Below are positions 18,772 to 30,439 of a stretch of DNA of 64,000 bases, piece after piece. A model generated the notes under the pieces. It was given only the letters and a program-made list of their open reading frames with translations, made no database searches and had not been told where the DNA came from. Numbering within the stretch: the stretch's first letter is position 1; each line of letters starts with the position of its first letter. The DNA is from Chromobacterium haemolyticum. Lineage in GTDB: Bacteria; Pseudomonadota; Gammaproteobacteria; Burkholderiales; Chromobacteriaceae. Location of the stretch: assembly GCF_002081825.1 (NCBI RefSeq), contig NZ_MUKU01000010.1, positions 62,001 through 126,000 of the forward strand. The letters are read 5' to 3'. A program made the position numbers and the translations under genes.

Positions 18772-19376
18772 AGAACGGCGCAGTGCATTTCAGCAGCCAT
18801 TCCTATTTCGACAAGCATTTTCAAAGCCAGGCGGTGAAAGTATTTCCCGGCGGCTTCTACGTTACCAGCCAGCCGCAGTTGTTGGTGACGCTGCTGGGCT
18901 CGTGCGTGGCCGTGTGCATGTTGGACCGGGCGGCCAATGTAGCTGGCATGAACCATTTTCTGCTTCCCGAGGGCAGCATCGAGGTGGGAGAAGGCGCGTC
19001 CGCCGCGCGCTTCGGCGTTCACGCGATGGAGTTGATGATCACCGAGATGCAGAAGCTGGGCGCGATGCGACACCGGATGGAGGCCAAGGTGTTCGGCGGA
19101 GGCAACGTGCTGGAAGGCATGTCGGTGATGAACGTGGGCGAGCGCAACCGCCGCTTCATCCACGCTTATCTGGATGCGGAAAGGATTCCCATCCTGGCCG
19201 AAGACCTGCTGGGCGACTGTGCCCGCAAAGTGTACTTCTTCACTGACAGCGGCAAGGTGTTGGTCAAGAAGCTCAAGCGCAGCCGCAGCTTGATCAGCGA
19301 GGAAAACCGCTATCGTCAGCAGGTGTTGAAGCCGGAGGTGGCCGGCAAGTCCGGGGATATAGAACTGTTCATTTGA
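18768..19376 (+). CDS. cheD: Chemoreceptor glutamine deamidase CheD
   Basis: 202 aa from ATG 18768, which overlaps the cheB stop as ATGA; the open frame upstream of it is inside cheB. CheD deamidates receptor glutamines. Catalytic Cys and His are in [11 protein letters not shown] and GMNHFLLP, with the [10 protein letters not shown] helix and the VFGGGNVL motif following. It is the last gene of the che operon. Its stop is 8 nt from the repeat copy at 19385-19530, the only element separating it from convergent fdxA. Confidence 0.94.
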   Translation: MKNGAVHFSSHSYFDKHFQSQAVKVFPGGFYVTSQPQLLVTLLGSCVAVCMLDRAANVAGMNHFLLPEGSIEVGEGASAARFGVHAMELMITEMQKLGAMRHRMEAKVFGGGNVLEGMSVMNVGERNRRFIHAYLDAERIPILAEDLLGDCARKVYFFTDSGKVLVKKLKRSRSLISEENRYRQQVLKPEVAGKSGDIELFI

Positions 19377-19384
19377 ACCGGTTC

Positions 19385-19530
19385 TTAGAACCTGTTTACG
19401 ATCTGCTGCGCGTCGGCGATACGGCGTTGAAAACCGTTTCGAAATGCTCATGTACCCTATGTACACTCCGCTTTCTCAGCGGTTTTCGCCTTGTCTCGCC
19501 TTAGCTAGCGAGATCGTAAACACGTTCTTA
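19385..19530. repeat. MITE-like dispersed repeat, copy A
   Basis: About 146 bp bounded by imperfect ~20-bp terminal inverted repeats (TTAGAACCTGTTTACGATCT at the left; reverse complement TAAGAACGTGTTTACGATCT at the right). The inside is shared with 47770-47915 and 50414-50560, which are in the opposite orientation. There is no coding capacity. It fills the gap between the 3' ends of cheD and fdxA, and its right end contains the fdxA stop codon. Confidence 0.85.
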
Positions 19531-19851
19531 GCGCTCCAGGTGTTGCAGCTTGCCTTCGACCGCCGCCCAGTCCTCGTGGTCCGGCAGCGGATCCTTCTTC
19601 TCGGTGATCGTGGGCCAGAGCTTGGAAAGCTCGGCGTTGAGCGCGACGAAGCCTTCTTGTCCGGACGGCACGTCGTCTTCCGCGTAGATCGCGTTCACTG
19701 GGCATTCCGCCACGCACAGCGTGCAGTCTATGCATTCCTCCGGGTCGATCGCCAGGAAGTTGGGGCCTTCGTGAAAGCAGTCCACCGGGCAGACATCGAC
19801 GCAATCGGTGTATTTGCATTTGATGCAGGCATCGGTTACAACGTAGGCCAT
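19528..19851 (-). CDS. fdxA: 7Fe-8S ferredoxin
   Basis: 107 aa from the ATG at 19851; the frame is open further upstream, but the family starts [20 protein letters not shown]. Cysteines fit the Azotobacter FdI type: C-x7-C-x3-CP for the first site ([17 protein letters not shown]), then the 4Fe-4S set C-x2-C-x2-C-x3-CP ([12 protein letters not shown]). The ~45-residue C-terminal tail is usual. The TAA stop lies in the terminal inverted repeat of repeat copy A. It is divergent from gluQ, sharing a 136-nt promoter region. Confidence 0.93.
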   Translation of the reverse strand: MAYVVTDACIKCKYTDCVDVCPVDCFHEGPNFLAIDPEECIDCTLCVAECPVNAIYAEDDVPSGQEGFVALNAELSKLWPTITEKKDPLPDHEDWAAVEGKLQHLER

Positions 19852-19987
19852 GTTCGGCTCCTTGGTCGTCGAAAGCCGGCGGCGCCGTTTGGCGCGGCCG
19901 CGGGGCGATGATTTGAGCGTATCAGTCAACATTATTAGCCAGAAATTCCCTTCACAACGCATTGCCGCCGTAAATTTCCTATCCGTC

Positions 19988-20875
19988 ATGAACGCTTCTC
20001 CCTATCGCGGGCGGTTTGCCCCCAGCCCCACCGGTTTGTTGCACGCCGGCTCCCTGTGCACCGCCATCGGCAGTTATCTGGAGGCGCGCGCGCGCGGAGG
20101 CGAGTGGTTGCTGCGGATGGAGGACCTGGATCCGCCGCGCGAGGTGGCCGGCGCCGCCGACGCCATCCTGCGCACCTTGGAAGCCTATGGCTTCGAGTGG
20201 GACGGCGAAGTGGTTTACCAAAGCCGCCGCCATGAGTTGTACCGGCATGCGTTGGAGCAATTGATCGCTTCCGGCCACGCCTATCCGTGCAATTGCACGC
20301 GCAAGAAGATCGCCGAGACCGCGCGGCGCGGCCTGGACGGTTACGTTTATCCCGGCCATTGCCGACTGAGGCGTCCGGAAGAGGGGGGGCGAGCCTGGCG
20401 CCTGCGGGTGGAACCCGGCGAGACCGTGGTGGATGATCGCCTGCAGGGGTCGTACCGGCAGAACCTGGCGGCCGATATCGGCGATTTCGTCTTGCTGCGC
20501 GCTGACGGCTATTGGGCTTATCAATTGGCGGTGGTGGTGGACGACGCGGAGCAAGGGGTGAACGATGTGGTTCGCGGTGCCGATCTGCTGGTGTCCACGC
20601 CGCGCCAGGTGGCGGTGCAGCAGGCGCTGGGCGTGGCGACGCCGGGTTATTGTCATCTGCCGGTGCTGGTCAACGCTGCGGGGGAGAAACTGTCCAAGCA
20701 GACGCTGGCGCCGGCGGTGGCGGCGGAGGACGCCGCCGCGACCTTGCGCCTGGCCTTAAGCCACCTGGGGCATGTTCCGCCGGAGGAGTGCGGCGGCCTA
20801 GCTGAGTTGTGGCAGTGGGCGCGCGCCCACTGGTCGCTGGCGAACGTGTCGGTCGGACCGGTGCTTGCCGGCTGA
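19988..20875 (+). CDS. gluQ: Glutamyl-Q tRNA(Asp) synthetase
   Basis: 295 aa from ATG 19988, in front of [20 protein letters not shown]. It is a paralogue of the GluRS catalytic domain that attaches glutamate to queuosine of tRNA-Asp. The HIGH-like LHAGSL and the KLSKQ signature are present, as are the zinc ligands CNC...Y...C ([15 protein letters not shown]). It lacks the anticodon-binding domain, as expected for GluQRS. Often annotated gluQRS or yadB. Confidence 0.93.
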   Translation: MNASPYRGRFAPSPTGLLHAGSLCTAIGSYLEARARGGEWLLRMEDLDPPREVAGAADAILRTLEAYGFEWDGEVVYQSRRHELYRHALEQLIASGHAYPCNCTRKKIAETARRGLDGYVYPGHCRLRRPEEGGRAWRLRVEPGETVVDDRLQGSYRQNLAADIGDFVLLRADGYWAYQLAVVVDDAEQGVNDVVRGADLLVSTPRQVAVQQALGVATPGYCHLPVLVNAAGEKLSKQTLAPAVAAEDAAATLRLALSHLGHVPPEECGGLAELWQWARAHWSLANVSVGPVLAG

Positions 20876-21300
20876 ATTGCGCCGTTTTATGCCAAAATTA
20901 TGCGTTTGACGTCTTTTTTTCCATCCCGGCTGGCCTATATTGGCATCTGCGCACGCGCTTGTTGCGCATCATCGGCCGCGGCAAGCGGGTCGCCATCGCC
21001 TTCTCCTTGATATACGGAAAATGCGACATGTTTTTATGTCGAATTTGTGTTCTAATGCCGCCTTTTTTTCATGCGCGCGCGTTGGCGCAAAGTCCCGCTT
21101 CAGTTGACTCCGGTCAAGCGGCTTAAAGAAAGCATGCCCAGCTTGCGGGCGCGGCCCTCTATCATGGGCGCTTTTTCAGCTGTATCAGTCTGAATGCGAA
21201 CGGAACTGGCAAAACCCGTTCCGCCGGCGCCATCGCATGATCGTAGAAACACGCGCGCGCGGCGCGCCCGTCAATCGGCAGGCCCGATGGAGACCAAGCC
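20876..21300. other. 425-bp gap without a gene
   Basis: No convincing reading frame. A perfect 6-bp stem-loop (CGACAT/ATGTCG with a GTTTTT loop, 21024-21041) and several G/C-rich imperfect repeats are visible. It probably carries the promoter and a long leader of the permease gene; no known riboswitch was recognised. Confidence 0.6.
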
Positions 21301-22641
21301 TTGAGCAATACCAATTTAGACAGCAAGTCCAAGACCCGGGCGCTGGGCGTGTGGATGTGCACCGCCCTGGTGGTGGGCAATATGATCGGTTCCGGCGTGT
21401 TCCTGTTGCCGGCGTCGCTCGCGCCGTTCGGCGGCGTGTCGATGATAGGCTGGCTGCTCACCGCCGCCGGCGCGATCTGCCTGGCTTTGGTGTTCGCGCG
21501 GCTGGCGGCCATCTTGCCCAAGGAAGGCGGGCCGTACGCCTACATTCATGAAGCCTTCGGCGGTTTTGCCGGCTTCTGGATAGCCTGGGGTTACTGGATT
21601 GCGCTGTGGGCCGGCAACGCGGCGCTGGCGGTGGCCGCCACCAGCTATATGCAGGTGTTCTTTCCGGTGTTGGGGCACGATAATCTGCTGGCCGGCGTGT
21701 TCGCCATCAGCCTGATCTGGATCGTCACCTGGATCAACAGCCGCGGCGCGCGCAGTTCCGGCTTGGTGGCGGTGACGACCACCTTGCTGAAGCTGTTGCC
21801 CTTGGCCGCTGTCACCTTCATCGGGTTTTTCCATATGCAGCCGGACAACATCGTTTTCAACCCCCACGACAAGCCCCTGCTCAGTTCGGTGTCCGCCACC
21901 ATGGCGCTGACCCTGTGGGCTTTTCTGGGGTTGGAGTCGGCGTCGGTGCCGGCTGGCGACGTGATAGCGCCGGAAAAAACCATTCCGCGCGCCACGGTGC
22001 TGGGCACCCTGATCGCCACGGTGCTCTACATCTTGTCCACGGTGGTCTTGATGGGCTTGATGCCGCCGGCGATGCTGGCCGCCTCGCAGGCGCCGTTCGC
22101 CGACGCAGCCAAGCTGATGTGGGGCGATTGGGGCTATTATCTGGTGGGGTTCGGCGCCATTGTTTCCTGCTTCGGCGCGCTTAACGGCTGGAGCTTGATG
22201 CAAGCGCACGTGCCGGCAGCCGCCGCGCATGACGGCCTGTTTCCCCGTCGCTTCGCTCAGATGAACCGCCAAGGCGTGCCTATTTTCGGCCTGGTGCTGT
22301 CCAGCGGCTTGGTGACGGTGCTGATGGCGATGAAATACGCCGGCGGCGACGGCGGCGTCAAAATTTTCGAGTTCATCATTCTGCTGGCCACCGCCACGAC
22401 CTTACTGCCTTACGCCTTTTGCTCGATGGCCTTGCTGGCCATCATGTTGATGCGTCCTCAGCAGTTCCAGCGCAAGGACTACCTGGCGCCGCTGTGCTTC
22501 GCCGGGGTGGGCTTCGCCTATTCGGTGTGGGCTTTGTACGGTTCTGGCGCCGACATCGTGATGTGGGGCATGATCCTGTTGCTCTTGGGCCTGCCGGTCT
22601 ATGTCTGGCAGGTGAAGGAACGTTACGCCGACCCTTCGTGA
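21301..22641 (+). CDS. APC-family amino acid permease/antiporter
   Basis: 446 aa from TTG at 21301, with GGAG about 9 nt upstream. About 12 membrane segments. The first contains GNMIGSGVFLLPASLAPFGG, the substrate-binding motif of AdiC/PotE-type transporters, and the YAYIHEAFGGFAGFWIAWGYW stretch follows. The WAFLGLESASVPAGDV segment matches TM6 of AdiC-like antiporters. The substrate is not decided by sequence; arginine/agmatine, ornithine or another amino acid is possible. No decarboxylase gene is adjacent. A terminator follows. Confidence 0.85.
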   Translation: MSNTNLDSKSKTRALGVWMCTALVVGNMIGSGVFLLPASLAPFGGVSMIGWLLTAAGAICLALVFARLAAILPKEGGPYAYIHEAFGGFAGFWIAWGYWIALWAGNAALAVAATSYMQVFFPVLGHDNLLAGVFAISLIWIVTWINSRGARSSGLVAVTTTLLKLLPLAAVTFIGFFHMQPDNIVFNPHDKPLLSSVSATMALTLWAFLGLESASVPAGDVIAPEKTIPRATVLGTLIATVLYILSTVVLMGLMPPAMLAASQAPFADAAKLMWGDWGYYLVGFGAIVSCFGALNGWSLMQAHVPAAAAHDGLFPRRFAQMNRQGVPIFGLVLSSGLVTVLMAMKYAGGDGGVKIFEFIILLATATTLLPYAFCSMALLAIMLMRPQQFQRKDYLAPLCFAGVGFAYSVWALYGSGADIVMWGMILLLLGLPVYVWQVKERYADPS

Positions 22642-22663
22642 GTGAGCGGCGACGCTGGATCCA

Positions 22664-22690
22664 ACACGCGGCCTTGGCCGCGTTTTCTTT
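22664..22690 (+). terminator. Terminator after the permease gene
   Basis: The stem CGCGGCC/GGCCGCG (within 22666-22683) is followed by TTTTCTTT, 25 nt past the permease stop. Confidence 0.75.
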
Positions 22691-22782
22691 GGGCGAAAGG
22701 CTATCGTCATGGCGGAATGGGCTTGCCTATGCCGCTGGCCGGTGGCCTACTAGGGCGCTTTGGTTTCAGACTGGGAGTTGCA

Positions 22783-23526
22783 ATGAGGATAGCCGCCGTC
22801 GATAGCCTGCTTGTTACCATCGATTTCGCTTACCCGACGCCGGACGCGTTAACGCTGGCGCGGATGCGGGAGGAAAACGAGCCTTGCGCGCTGGAGCGCG
22901 CGGATGGTTTGTTTCCGGAAAACAGCTATTACCACGCCGGCCGCAAAGGCTGTGCCGAGCGGATGTCGGCGCGGACCTTCGTGGCGCGCCGCTTGCGCGA
23001 GGCAGCGGCGCGGCTGGCTCCGGAGTATGGCCTGTTATTGTTCGACGCTTACCGCAGCCGCGAGACCCAGGCCGATCTGTTTCAGATGGTGTTGGACGAT
23101 GTGCGCGCCGCGCATCCGGATTGGGACGCGGCGGCGGTGGAGCGGCAGGCGCGCTTGTTTGCCGCCCATCCCGACGATACCGCCCGTTTCGCGGTGCTGC
23201 CGCACAATTCAGGCGGAGCGATCGATCTGGCGATCTGCCGGCGGGACACCGGCGAGATCTGCGATTTCGGCACGGCCTTCGACGCGGCGGAGCCGGCGTC
23301 GCGCACCGATTTCTTCGAAGCGCCGCATGATCCAGCACAGGGCTTTTCGTCCGAACGCTGGCTGGCGGTGCGCGACAATCGCCGCGCCTTGTTCAACCTG
23401 ATGAAGCAGTCCGGCTTCAGCAACTATGCCGAGGAATGGTGGCATTACGACTTGGGCGACTGTCTGTGGGGACAGGCTCTGGGCGTGGACTGGGTTTACC
23501 CGTCCATGGAGCCGGCATCGGCCTGA
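22783..23526 (+). CDS. VanX/DdpX-like D-Ala-D-Ala dipeptidase
   Basis: 247 aa from ATG 22783 with GGGAG 7 nt upstream. It is a zinc dipeptidase of the M15D type. The metal/catalytic motifs are FDAYRSRETQ, PHNSGGAIDLA (His and Asp ligands) and EEWWHYD (catalytic Glu, His ligand). No signal peptide is visible, so it acts in the cytoplasm. There are no vanA/vanH or ddp permease genes nearby, so peptidoglycan or peptide salvage is more likely than glycopeptide resistance. Confidence 0.85.
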   Translation: MRIAAVDSLLVTIDFAYPTPDALTLARMREENEPCALERADGLFPENSYYHAGRKGCAERMSARTFVARRLREAAARLAPEYGLLLFDAYRSRETQADLFQMVLDDVRAAHPDWDAAAVERQARLFAAHPDDTARFAVLPHNSGGAIDLAICRRDTGEICDFGTAFDAAEPASRTDFFEAPHDPAQGFSSERWLAVRDNRRALFNLMKQSGFSNYAEEWWHYDLGDCLWGQALGVDWVYPSMEPASA

Positions 23527-23571
23527 TTCGACGCGGCCGCCGCGGGGTCGAGGCGGCCACATCGTCAAGCG

Positions 23572-25254
23572 CTAGCCGGCCAGCGCTTTCAACCAGACCA
23601 GTGCGGCGCTGGCGCCCGCGTCGGGCACGCCTAGCGCTCGCTCGCCCAGATAGCTGGCCCGTCCCAAGCGCGGCCGCATGGCGGCGGTGGCCGCGCAGCC
23701 GCGTTCCGCCGCCTCCAGCGCGGAACGCCAGGCCTCGTTTGGACTCTGGCCAGTGTTCAGAGCGGTCTCGAAAGCGTTTGCGGCCGGCGTTAAGGCATCC
23801 AGCATGGTGCGATCGCCTAGCTGCGCGCCGCCCAGTTCCGCGATAGCGGCGACGCCGTCCTTGAACGCGGCGGCCCAGTCGAGCGGGCCGGGCGCGTTCG
23901 CCGTGTCCAGCCGCCGCGCCGCGCGCAGCAGAGCGGTGGAGTAGAACGGGCCGGAGCTGCCGGCGATGGCTTGGCGCAAGGCCTGGCCGACTGTGCGCAG
24001 CGCCGTGGCCGGATCGCTCCAGGCGCTGTCCGGCAAGGCACGGATCGCCGCCGCGCCGCGCTGCATGCTGACGCCCAGATCGCCGTCGCCGGCCGCGCCG
24101 TCCAGTTCGGTCAACAGCGGTTCGGCGGCGTCCAGCGCGTTGGCCGCGGCCCAGACCGCGGCGCGCAATTTGGGGTCGGCTTCGGCGACGGAGAGCGGCG
24201 TTGTCGAGCGCGGGGGCGCCGGACGCAGCTGGCGTCGCGCCGGCAGAAGGCCGGAGCCGGGCCAGGCCGGGGCCAGGGCGGTTTGATCCAGCCAGTTGAG
24301 GCGCTGTTCGTCCAGCGCCAGCAGCGACAGCGAGCAGCCCGGCATTTCCAGCGCGGTCATGAAGTTGCCGCTCCACAGCCGTTCCACTCGCAAGCCGCGC
24401 TGTCGCGCCGAGGCCAGCGCGCTGCGCGCCACGATGGCGAGCTCCATCGGCGGAGTGCCGCCCAGGCCGTTGACCAACATCGCCACCCGCTGGCCGGCTT
24501 GCCAATCCTTGTCGCGGACAATGGCGTCGAGCAGCGTCGCGCATAAGGCGTCGGCGGATTGGCGCGGCACGCGGCGCACGCCGGCTTCGCCGTGGATGCC
24601 CAGGCCCAGTTCCACTTCGTCGTCGCCTAGGTGAAAGCCGGGGCGGCCGGTGGCCGGCACGGTGCAGGCGCCCAGCGCCACGCCCATGGTGGCCACTTGT
24701 TCCGCCGCCTGTCGCGCCGCGGCGGCGACCTCGGCCAGGCTGGCGCCGTTGGCGGCGGCCGCGCCGGCGATCTTGTGAACCAGAACGGTGCCGGCGATGC
24801 CGCGTCGACGCGCCGGCTCCACGGTGTCGCGCAGCGCTACATCGTCGGCCACCACCACGCTGTCGACGGCAATACCCTCGGCGCGGGCAAGCTCCGCAGC
24901 CAGGCCAAAGTTCAGCCGATCGCCGGTGTAGTTCTTGATGATCAGCAGCACGCCTTTGGGGCCGGCGACGGCATGGATCGCCGCCAGCACGGTGTCAACG
25001 CTGGGGGAGGTGAAGACGTCGCCCACCGCGGCGGCGTCCAGCATGCCGTGGCCGATGTAGCCGGCGTGGGCGGGTTCGTGACCGCTGCCGCCGCCGGAGA
25101 TCAGCGCCACTTTGTCGAGCAGGCCGGGGGCGGGAAGGTCCGCGCGCAGCAAGACGTTTTCCTCTTCGAGCAGCGCCAGCCCGGGCAGGGTGTCGGCCAG
25201 GCCTTCCAGCATCTCCCGCGCCACATGGCGCGGATCGTTGATTAGTTTTCGCAT
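23572..25254 (-). CDS. ATP-dependent dihydroxyacetone kinase, fused DhaK-DhaL
   Basis: 560 aa. The DhaK part (~1-330) has SGGGSGHEPAHAGY and the substrate-binding region GLGIHGEAGV. An Ala/Pro-rich linker (~335-360) joins it to a DhaL part (~365-560) with the nucleotide/Mg motif ELDGAAGDGDLG. The fusion is the one-protein ATP-dependent type (Citrobacter/eukaryotic DAK), not the PTS-linked DhaKLM. It phosphorylates dihydroxyacetone or a related short keto-sugar. It stands alone, convergent with the dipeptidase gene. Confidence 0.9.
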   Translation of the reverse strand: MRKLINDPRHVAREMLEGLADTLPGLALLEEENVLLRADLPAPGLLDKVALISGGGSGHEPAHAGYIGHGMLDAAAVGDVFTSPSVDTVLAAIHAVAGPKGVLLIIKNYTGDRLNFGLAAELARAEGIAVDSVVVADDVALRDTVEPARRRGIAGTVLVHKIAGAAAANGASLAEVAAAARQAAEQVATMGVALGACTVPATGRPGFHLGDDEVELGLGIHGEAGVRRVPRQSADALCATLLDAIVRDKDWQAGQRVAMLVNGLGGTPPMELAIVARSALASARQRGLRVERLWSGNFMTALEMPGCSLSLLALDEQRLNWLDQTALAPAWPGSGLLPARRQLRPAPPRSTTPLSVAEADPKLRAAVWAAANALDAAEPLLTELDGAAGDGDLGVSMQRGAAAIRALPDSAWSDPATALRTVGQALRQAIAGSSGPFYSTALLRAARRLDTANAPGPLDWAAAFKDGVAAIAELGGAQLGDRTMLDALTPAANAFETALNTGQSPNEAWRSALEAAERGCAATAAMRPRLGRASYLGERALGVPDAGASAALVWLKALAG

Positions 25255-25506
25255 CGCGGTTTCCTTTCCAGATTGGATAGAGATCGTGCTGGGTAAAGAT
25301 GGATGTCATCTTACGATCAGCTTTGCTTGGAGGGGGAGTTTGTCGATTACGTGATCGATAACGAAGTGAAATATGTTCGCAATCAATCTTAAACGAAGCA
25401 ATGCTGGTTCAATGTTTTGCGGTTTCGAATATTTTAAGCCATTGTTTAAGTTGAAGATAAACGCGGCTTGCCAAGGCCCGGTTCAGCAACCATAATCTGG
25501 CACGTC
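25255..25506. other. Intergenic region between dhaKL and the glycine riboswitch
   Basis: About 250 bp, partly AT-rich (25320-25460). It must hold the divergent promoters of the kinase (leftward) and the gcv operon (rightward). No strong -35/-10 pair stands out, and no reading frame is supported. Confidence 0.5.
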
Positions 25507-25722
25507 ATGCAGGAGAGAGTGGCCGTCCGCGCCACCGCCGAAGGCGCAAGCGCACCCGCAATCGCTCAGGCAAAAGGACTGCATCATCGGACTGGCCGCA
25601 GCCAGTTCGCCGAATCTGGAGAGCGGCATCCACGGATGCCCACCGAAGGGGCTAACGGCCGCAAGGCCGGAAAATCTCAGGTGCAGGGACAGAGGGGTGT
25701 AGGGAATAGAGCAACACTACAC
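25507..25722 (+). promoter_or_regulatory. Tandem glycine riboswitch of the gcv operon
   Basis: Two consecutive glycine aptamers. Aptamer I (25507-25584) is closed by ATGCAG/CTGCAT and contains GGAGAG, the CCGAAGG..GCAA core and CTCAGGCAAAAGGAC. Aptamer II (25615-25693) is closed by TCTG/CAGA and contains GGAGAG, CACCGAAGGGGCTAA, and CTCAGG with GGGACAGAG. A hairpin GTGTAG/CTACAC (25697-25722) follows and is the likely expression platform before gcvT at 25744. By homology glycine binding turns the cleavage genes on. Confidence 0.93.
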
Positions 25723-25743
25723 GCTTTTGCTAAGGACGCACCC

Positions 25744-26832
25744 ATGACGGCCCCGAAACGCACGCCCCTGTTTGAATCCCATATCGCCGCCGGCGCCAAG
25801 ATGGTCGATTTCGCCGGCTGGGAAATGCCCATCCATTACGGCTCCCAACTAAAAGAACATGAAATCGTGCGTAGCGACGCCGGCATGTTCGACGTTTCTC
25901 ATATGACGGTGCTGGACATCAGCGGGCCGGACGCCAAAGCTTGGCTGCAGCGCTTGATCGCCAACGACGTGGCCAAGCTCGGCTTCGAAGGCAAGGCGCT
26001 GTATTCCGGCATGCTTACCCCCGACGGCACCGTGGTGGACGATCTGATCGTCTACCTGACTTCCTACGGTTACCGCATGGTGATCAACGCCGGCACCACT
26101 GACAAAGACCTGGCCTGGATGGAAGGGCGCAAGGCGGATTTCGACGTGGACATCAAGGTGCGCCGCGATCTGTCCATCCTGGCGGTGCAGGGCCCGCAGG
26201 CCATCGCCAAGGTCTGCGCGGTCAAGCCCGAGCTCGCCGACGTCATCCAGGCCTTGAAGCCCTTCCAAGGCCAGCCCGCCGGCGATTGGTTCTACGCCCG
26301 CACCGGCTACACCGGGGAAGATGGCCTGGAAGTGATGCTGCCCGGCGTCGAGGCCGCGGCCTTTTTCCAGCAACTGCAGGCCGCTGGCGTGGCGCCGATA
26401 GGCTTGGGCGCGCGCGACACCCTGCGCCTGGAGGCCGGCATGAATCTGTACGGCCACGATATGGACGAAACCGTTTCCCCGCTGGAAGCCGGCATGGGCT
26501 GGACCATCGCCTGGGAACCGGCTGAGCGCGACTTCATCGGCCGCAAGGCGCTGGAAGCGCTGAAAGCCGCCGGCGTGAAGACCAAGCAGGTGGGCCTGGT
26601 ACTGGAAGGCCGCGGCGTGTTGCGCGAAGGCCTGAAAGTGGTGGTGGAAGGGGTTGGCGAAGGCGTGATCACCAGCGGCACCTTCTCGCCCACCCTCAAG
26701 CATTCCATCGCAATCGCGCGCGTGCCGGCCGCCACCGGAGACAAGGCGCTGGTGGACCTGCGCGGCACTTTGACCGAGGTGCGCGTGGTCAAGATGCCGT
26801 TCGTGCGCAACGGCAAAAAAGTTTTCGCCTGA
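25744..26832 (+). CDS. gcvT: Glycine cleavage system T protein (aminomethyltransferase)
   Basis: 362 aa from ATG 25744; the frame is open upstream to 25468 but that part is the riboswitch. GcvT transfers the methylene group from the aminomethyl-lipoyl H protein to tetrahydrofolate, releasing ammonia. It starts [20 protein letters not shown], with [23 protein letters not shown], the folate-site YTGEDGLE and [14 protein letters not shown]. First gene of gcvT-gcvH-gcvP. Confidence 0.96.
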   Translation: MTAPKRTPLFESHIAAGAKMVDFAGWEMPIHYGSQLKEHEIVRSDAGMFDVSHMTVLDISGPDAKAWLQRLIANDVAKLGFEGKALYSGMLTPDGTVVDDLIVYLTSYGYRMVINAGTTDKDLAWMEGRKADFDVDIKVRRDLSILAVQGPQAIAKVCAVKPELADVIQALKPFQGQPAGDWFYARTGYTGEDGLEVMLPGVEAAAFFQQLQAAGVAPIGLGARDTLRLEAGMNLYGHDMDETVSPLEAGMGWTIAWEPAERDFIGRKALEALKAAGVKTKQVGLVLEGRGVLREGLKVVVEGVGEGVITSGTFSPTLKHSIAIARVPAATGDKALVDLRGTLTEVRVVKMPFVRNGKKVFA

Positions 26833-26906
26833 GCGGCGTGCTTGGGCAGGCCGCGAGACGCGGCCGGGAATATCGTTGTAAGACCTGGATTTGACTGGAG
26901 ACACTC

Positions 26907-27293
26907 ATGAGCAACATCCCCGCCGAACTCAAATACGTTGAAAGCCACGAATGGCTGCGCCTGGAAGCCGACGGCTCCGTGACCGTGGGCATTACCGAGC
27001 ACGCGCAGGAACTGCTGGGCGACATCGTTTTCGTCGAGCTGCCGAAAGTGGGCGCCAAGCTGGCCAAGGAAGAGCAGGCCGGCGTGGTGGAATCGGTGAA
27101 GGCCGCTTCCGACATCTACTGTCCGGTTGTCGGCGAAGTGCTGGCCATCAACGAGGAGCTGGAAGCCGAACCGGAACTGGCCAATAGCGAACCCTACGGG
27201 GCGGGTTGGTTCTTCAAGATCAAGCCGGCGGATCCGGCGGACTTGGACGCCCTGATGGACGCCGCCGCCTACGCCAAGGAAATTGGCGCCTGA
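26907..27293 (+). CDS. gcvH: Glycine cleavage system H protein
   Basis: 128 aa lipoyl carrier that shuttles the aminomethyl group between P and T proteins. The lipoylated Lys65 lies in [11 protein letters not shown], and ESHEWLR and GAGWFFKIK are also typical. It lies 74 nt after gcvT with CTGGAG upstream. A strong terminator follows directly (27304-27340). Confidence 0.96.
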   Translation: MSNIPAELKYVESHEWLRLEADGSVTVGITEHAQELLGDIVFVELPKVGAKLAKEEQAGVVESVKAASDIYCPVVGEVLAINEELEAEPELANSEPYGAGWFFKIKPADPADLDALMDAAAYAKEIGA

Positions 27294-27303
27294 TGGTGAA
27301 AAC

Positions 27304-27340
27304 CGCCTCGCAGTCCTAATCGGTCGCGAGGCGTTTTTTT
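27304..27340 (+). terminator. Terminator between gcvH and gcvP
   Basis: An 8-bp stem CGCCTCGC/GCGAGGCG with a 14-nt loop, followed by seven T. It separates gcvTH from gcvP, so gcvP must get read-through or have its own promoter. Confidence 0.85.
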
Positions 27341-27416
27341 CGCCCGGATATCCAGCAACACCCGATTGGCCGCGCAAGCCGCGGCGCGGACGGCAAGCAC
27401 AGAAGGTCCCGTACTC

Positions 27417-30269
<2,853 letters not shown>

Positions 30270-30293
30270 TCCGCGCAGGCGGACGCCAAACCA

Positions 30294-30318
30294 CCCCGGC
30301 CCAGGCCGGGGTTTTTTT
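30294..30318 (+). terminator. Terminator after gcvP
   Basis: The stem CCCCGGCC/GGCCGGGG (30294-30311) with a CA loop is followed by seven T. Confidence 0.88.
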
Positions 30319-30439
30319 ACGCGTCGACGCGTCGATACGGCACTGGAGTTGAATGGATATACGACTATCATATTTAATGAGGAATATGACGGCAGGCTTG
30401 CCACCCTTGATCCGCAAACCCCACCGATAGGAGGCTGCG

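Noticed and set aside
20906-20941. TTGACG...TATATT as a promoter of the APC permease
   Set aside because: The spacer is 24 bp, far from the usual 16-18 bp.
22783-23526. Glycopeptide resistance locus because of the VanX-like gene
   Set aside because: No ligase (vanA/B) or vanH gene is nearby, and VanX-like dipeptidases are widespread for peptide salvage.
25468-25743. A 92-codon N-terminal extension of gcvT
   Set aside because: The stretch is the tandem glycine riboswitch; GcvT proteins start at the ATG at 25744.
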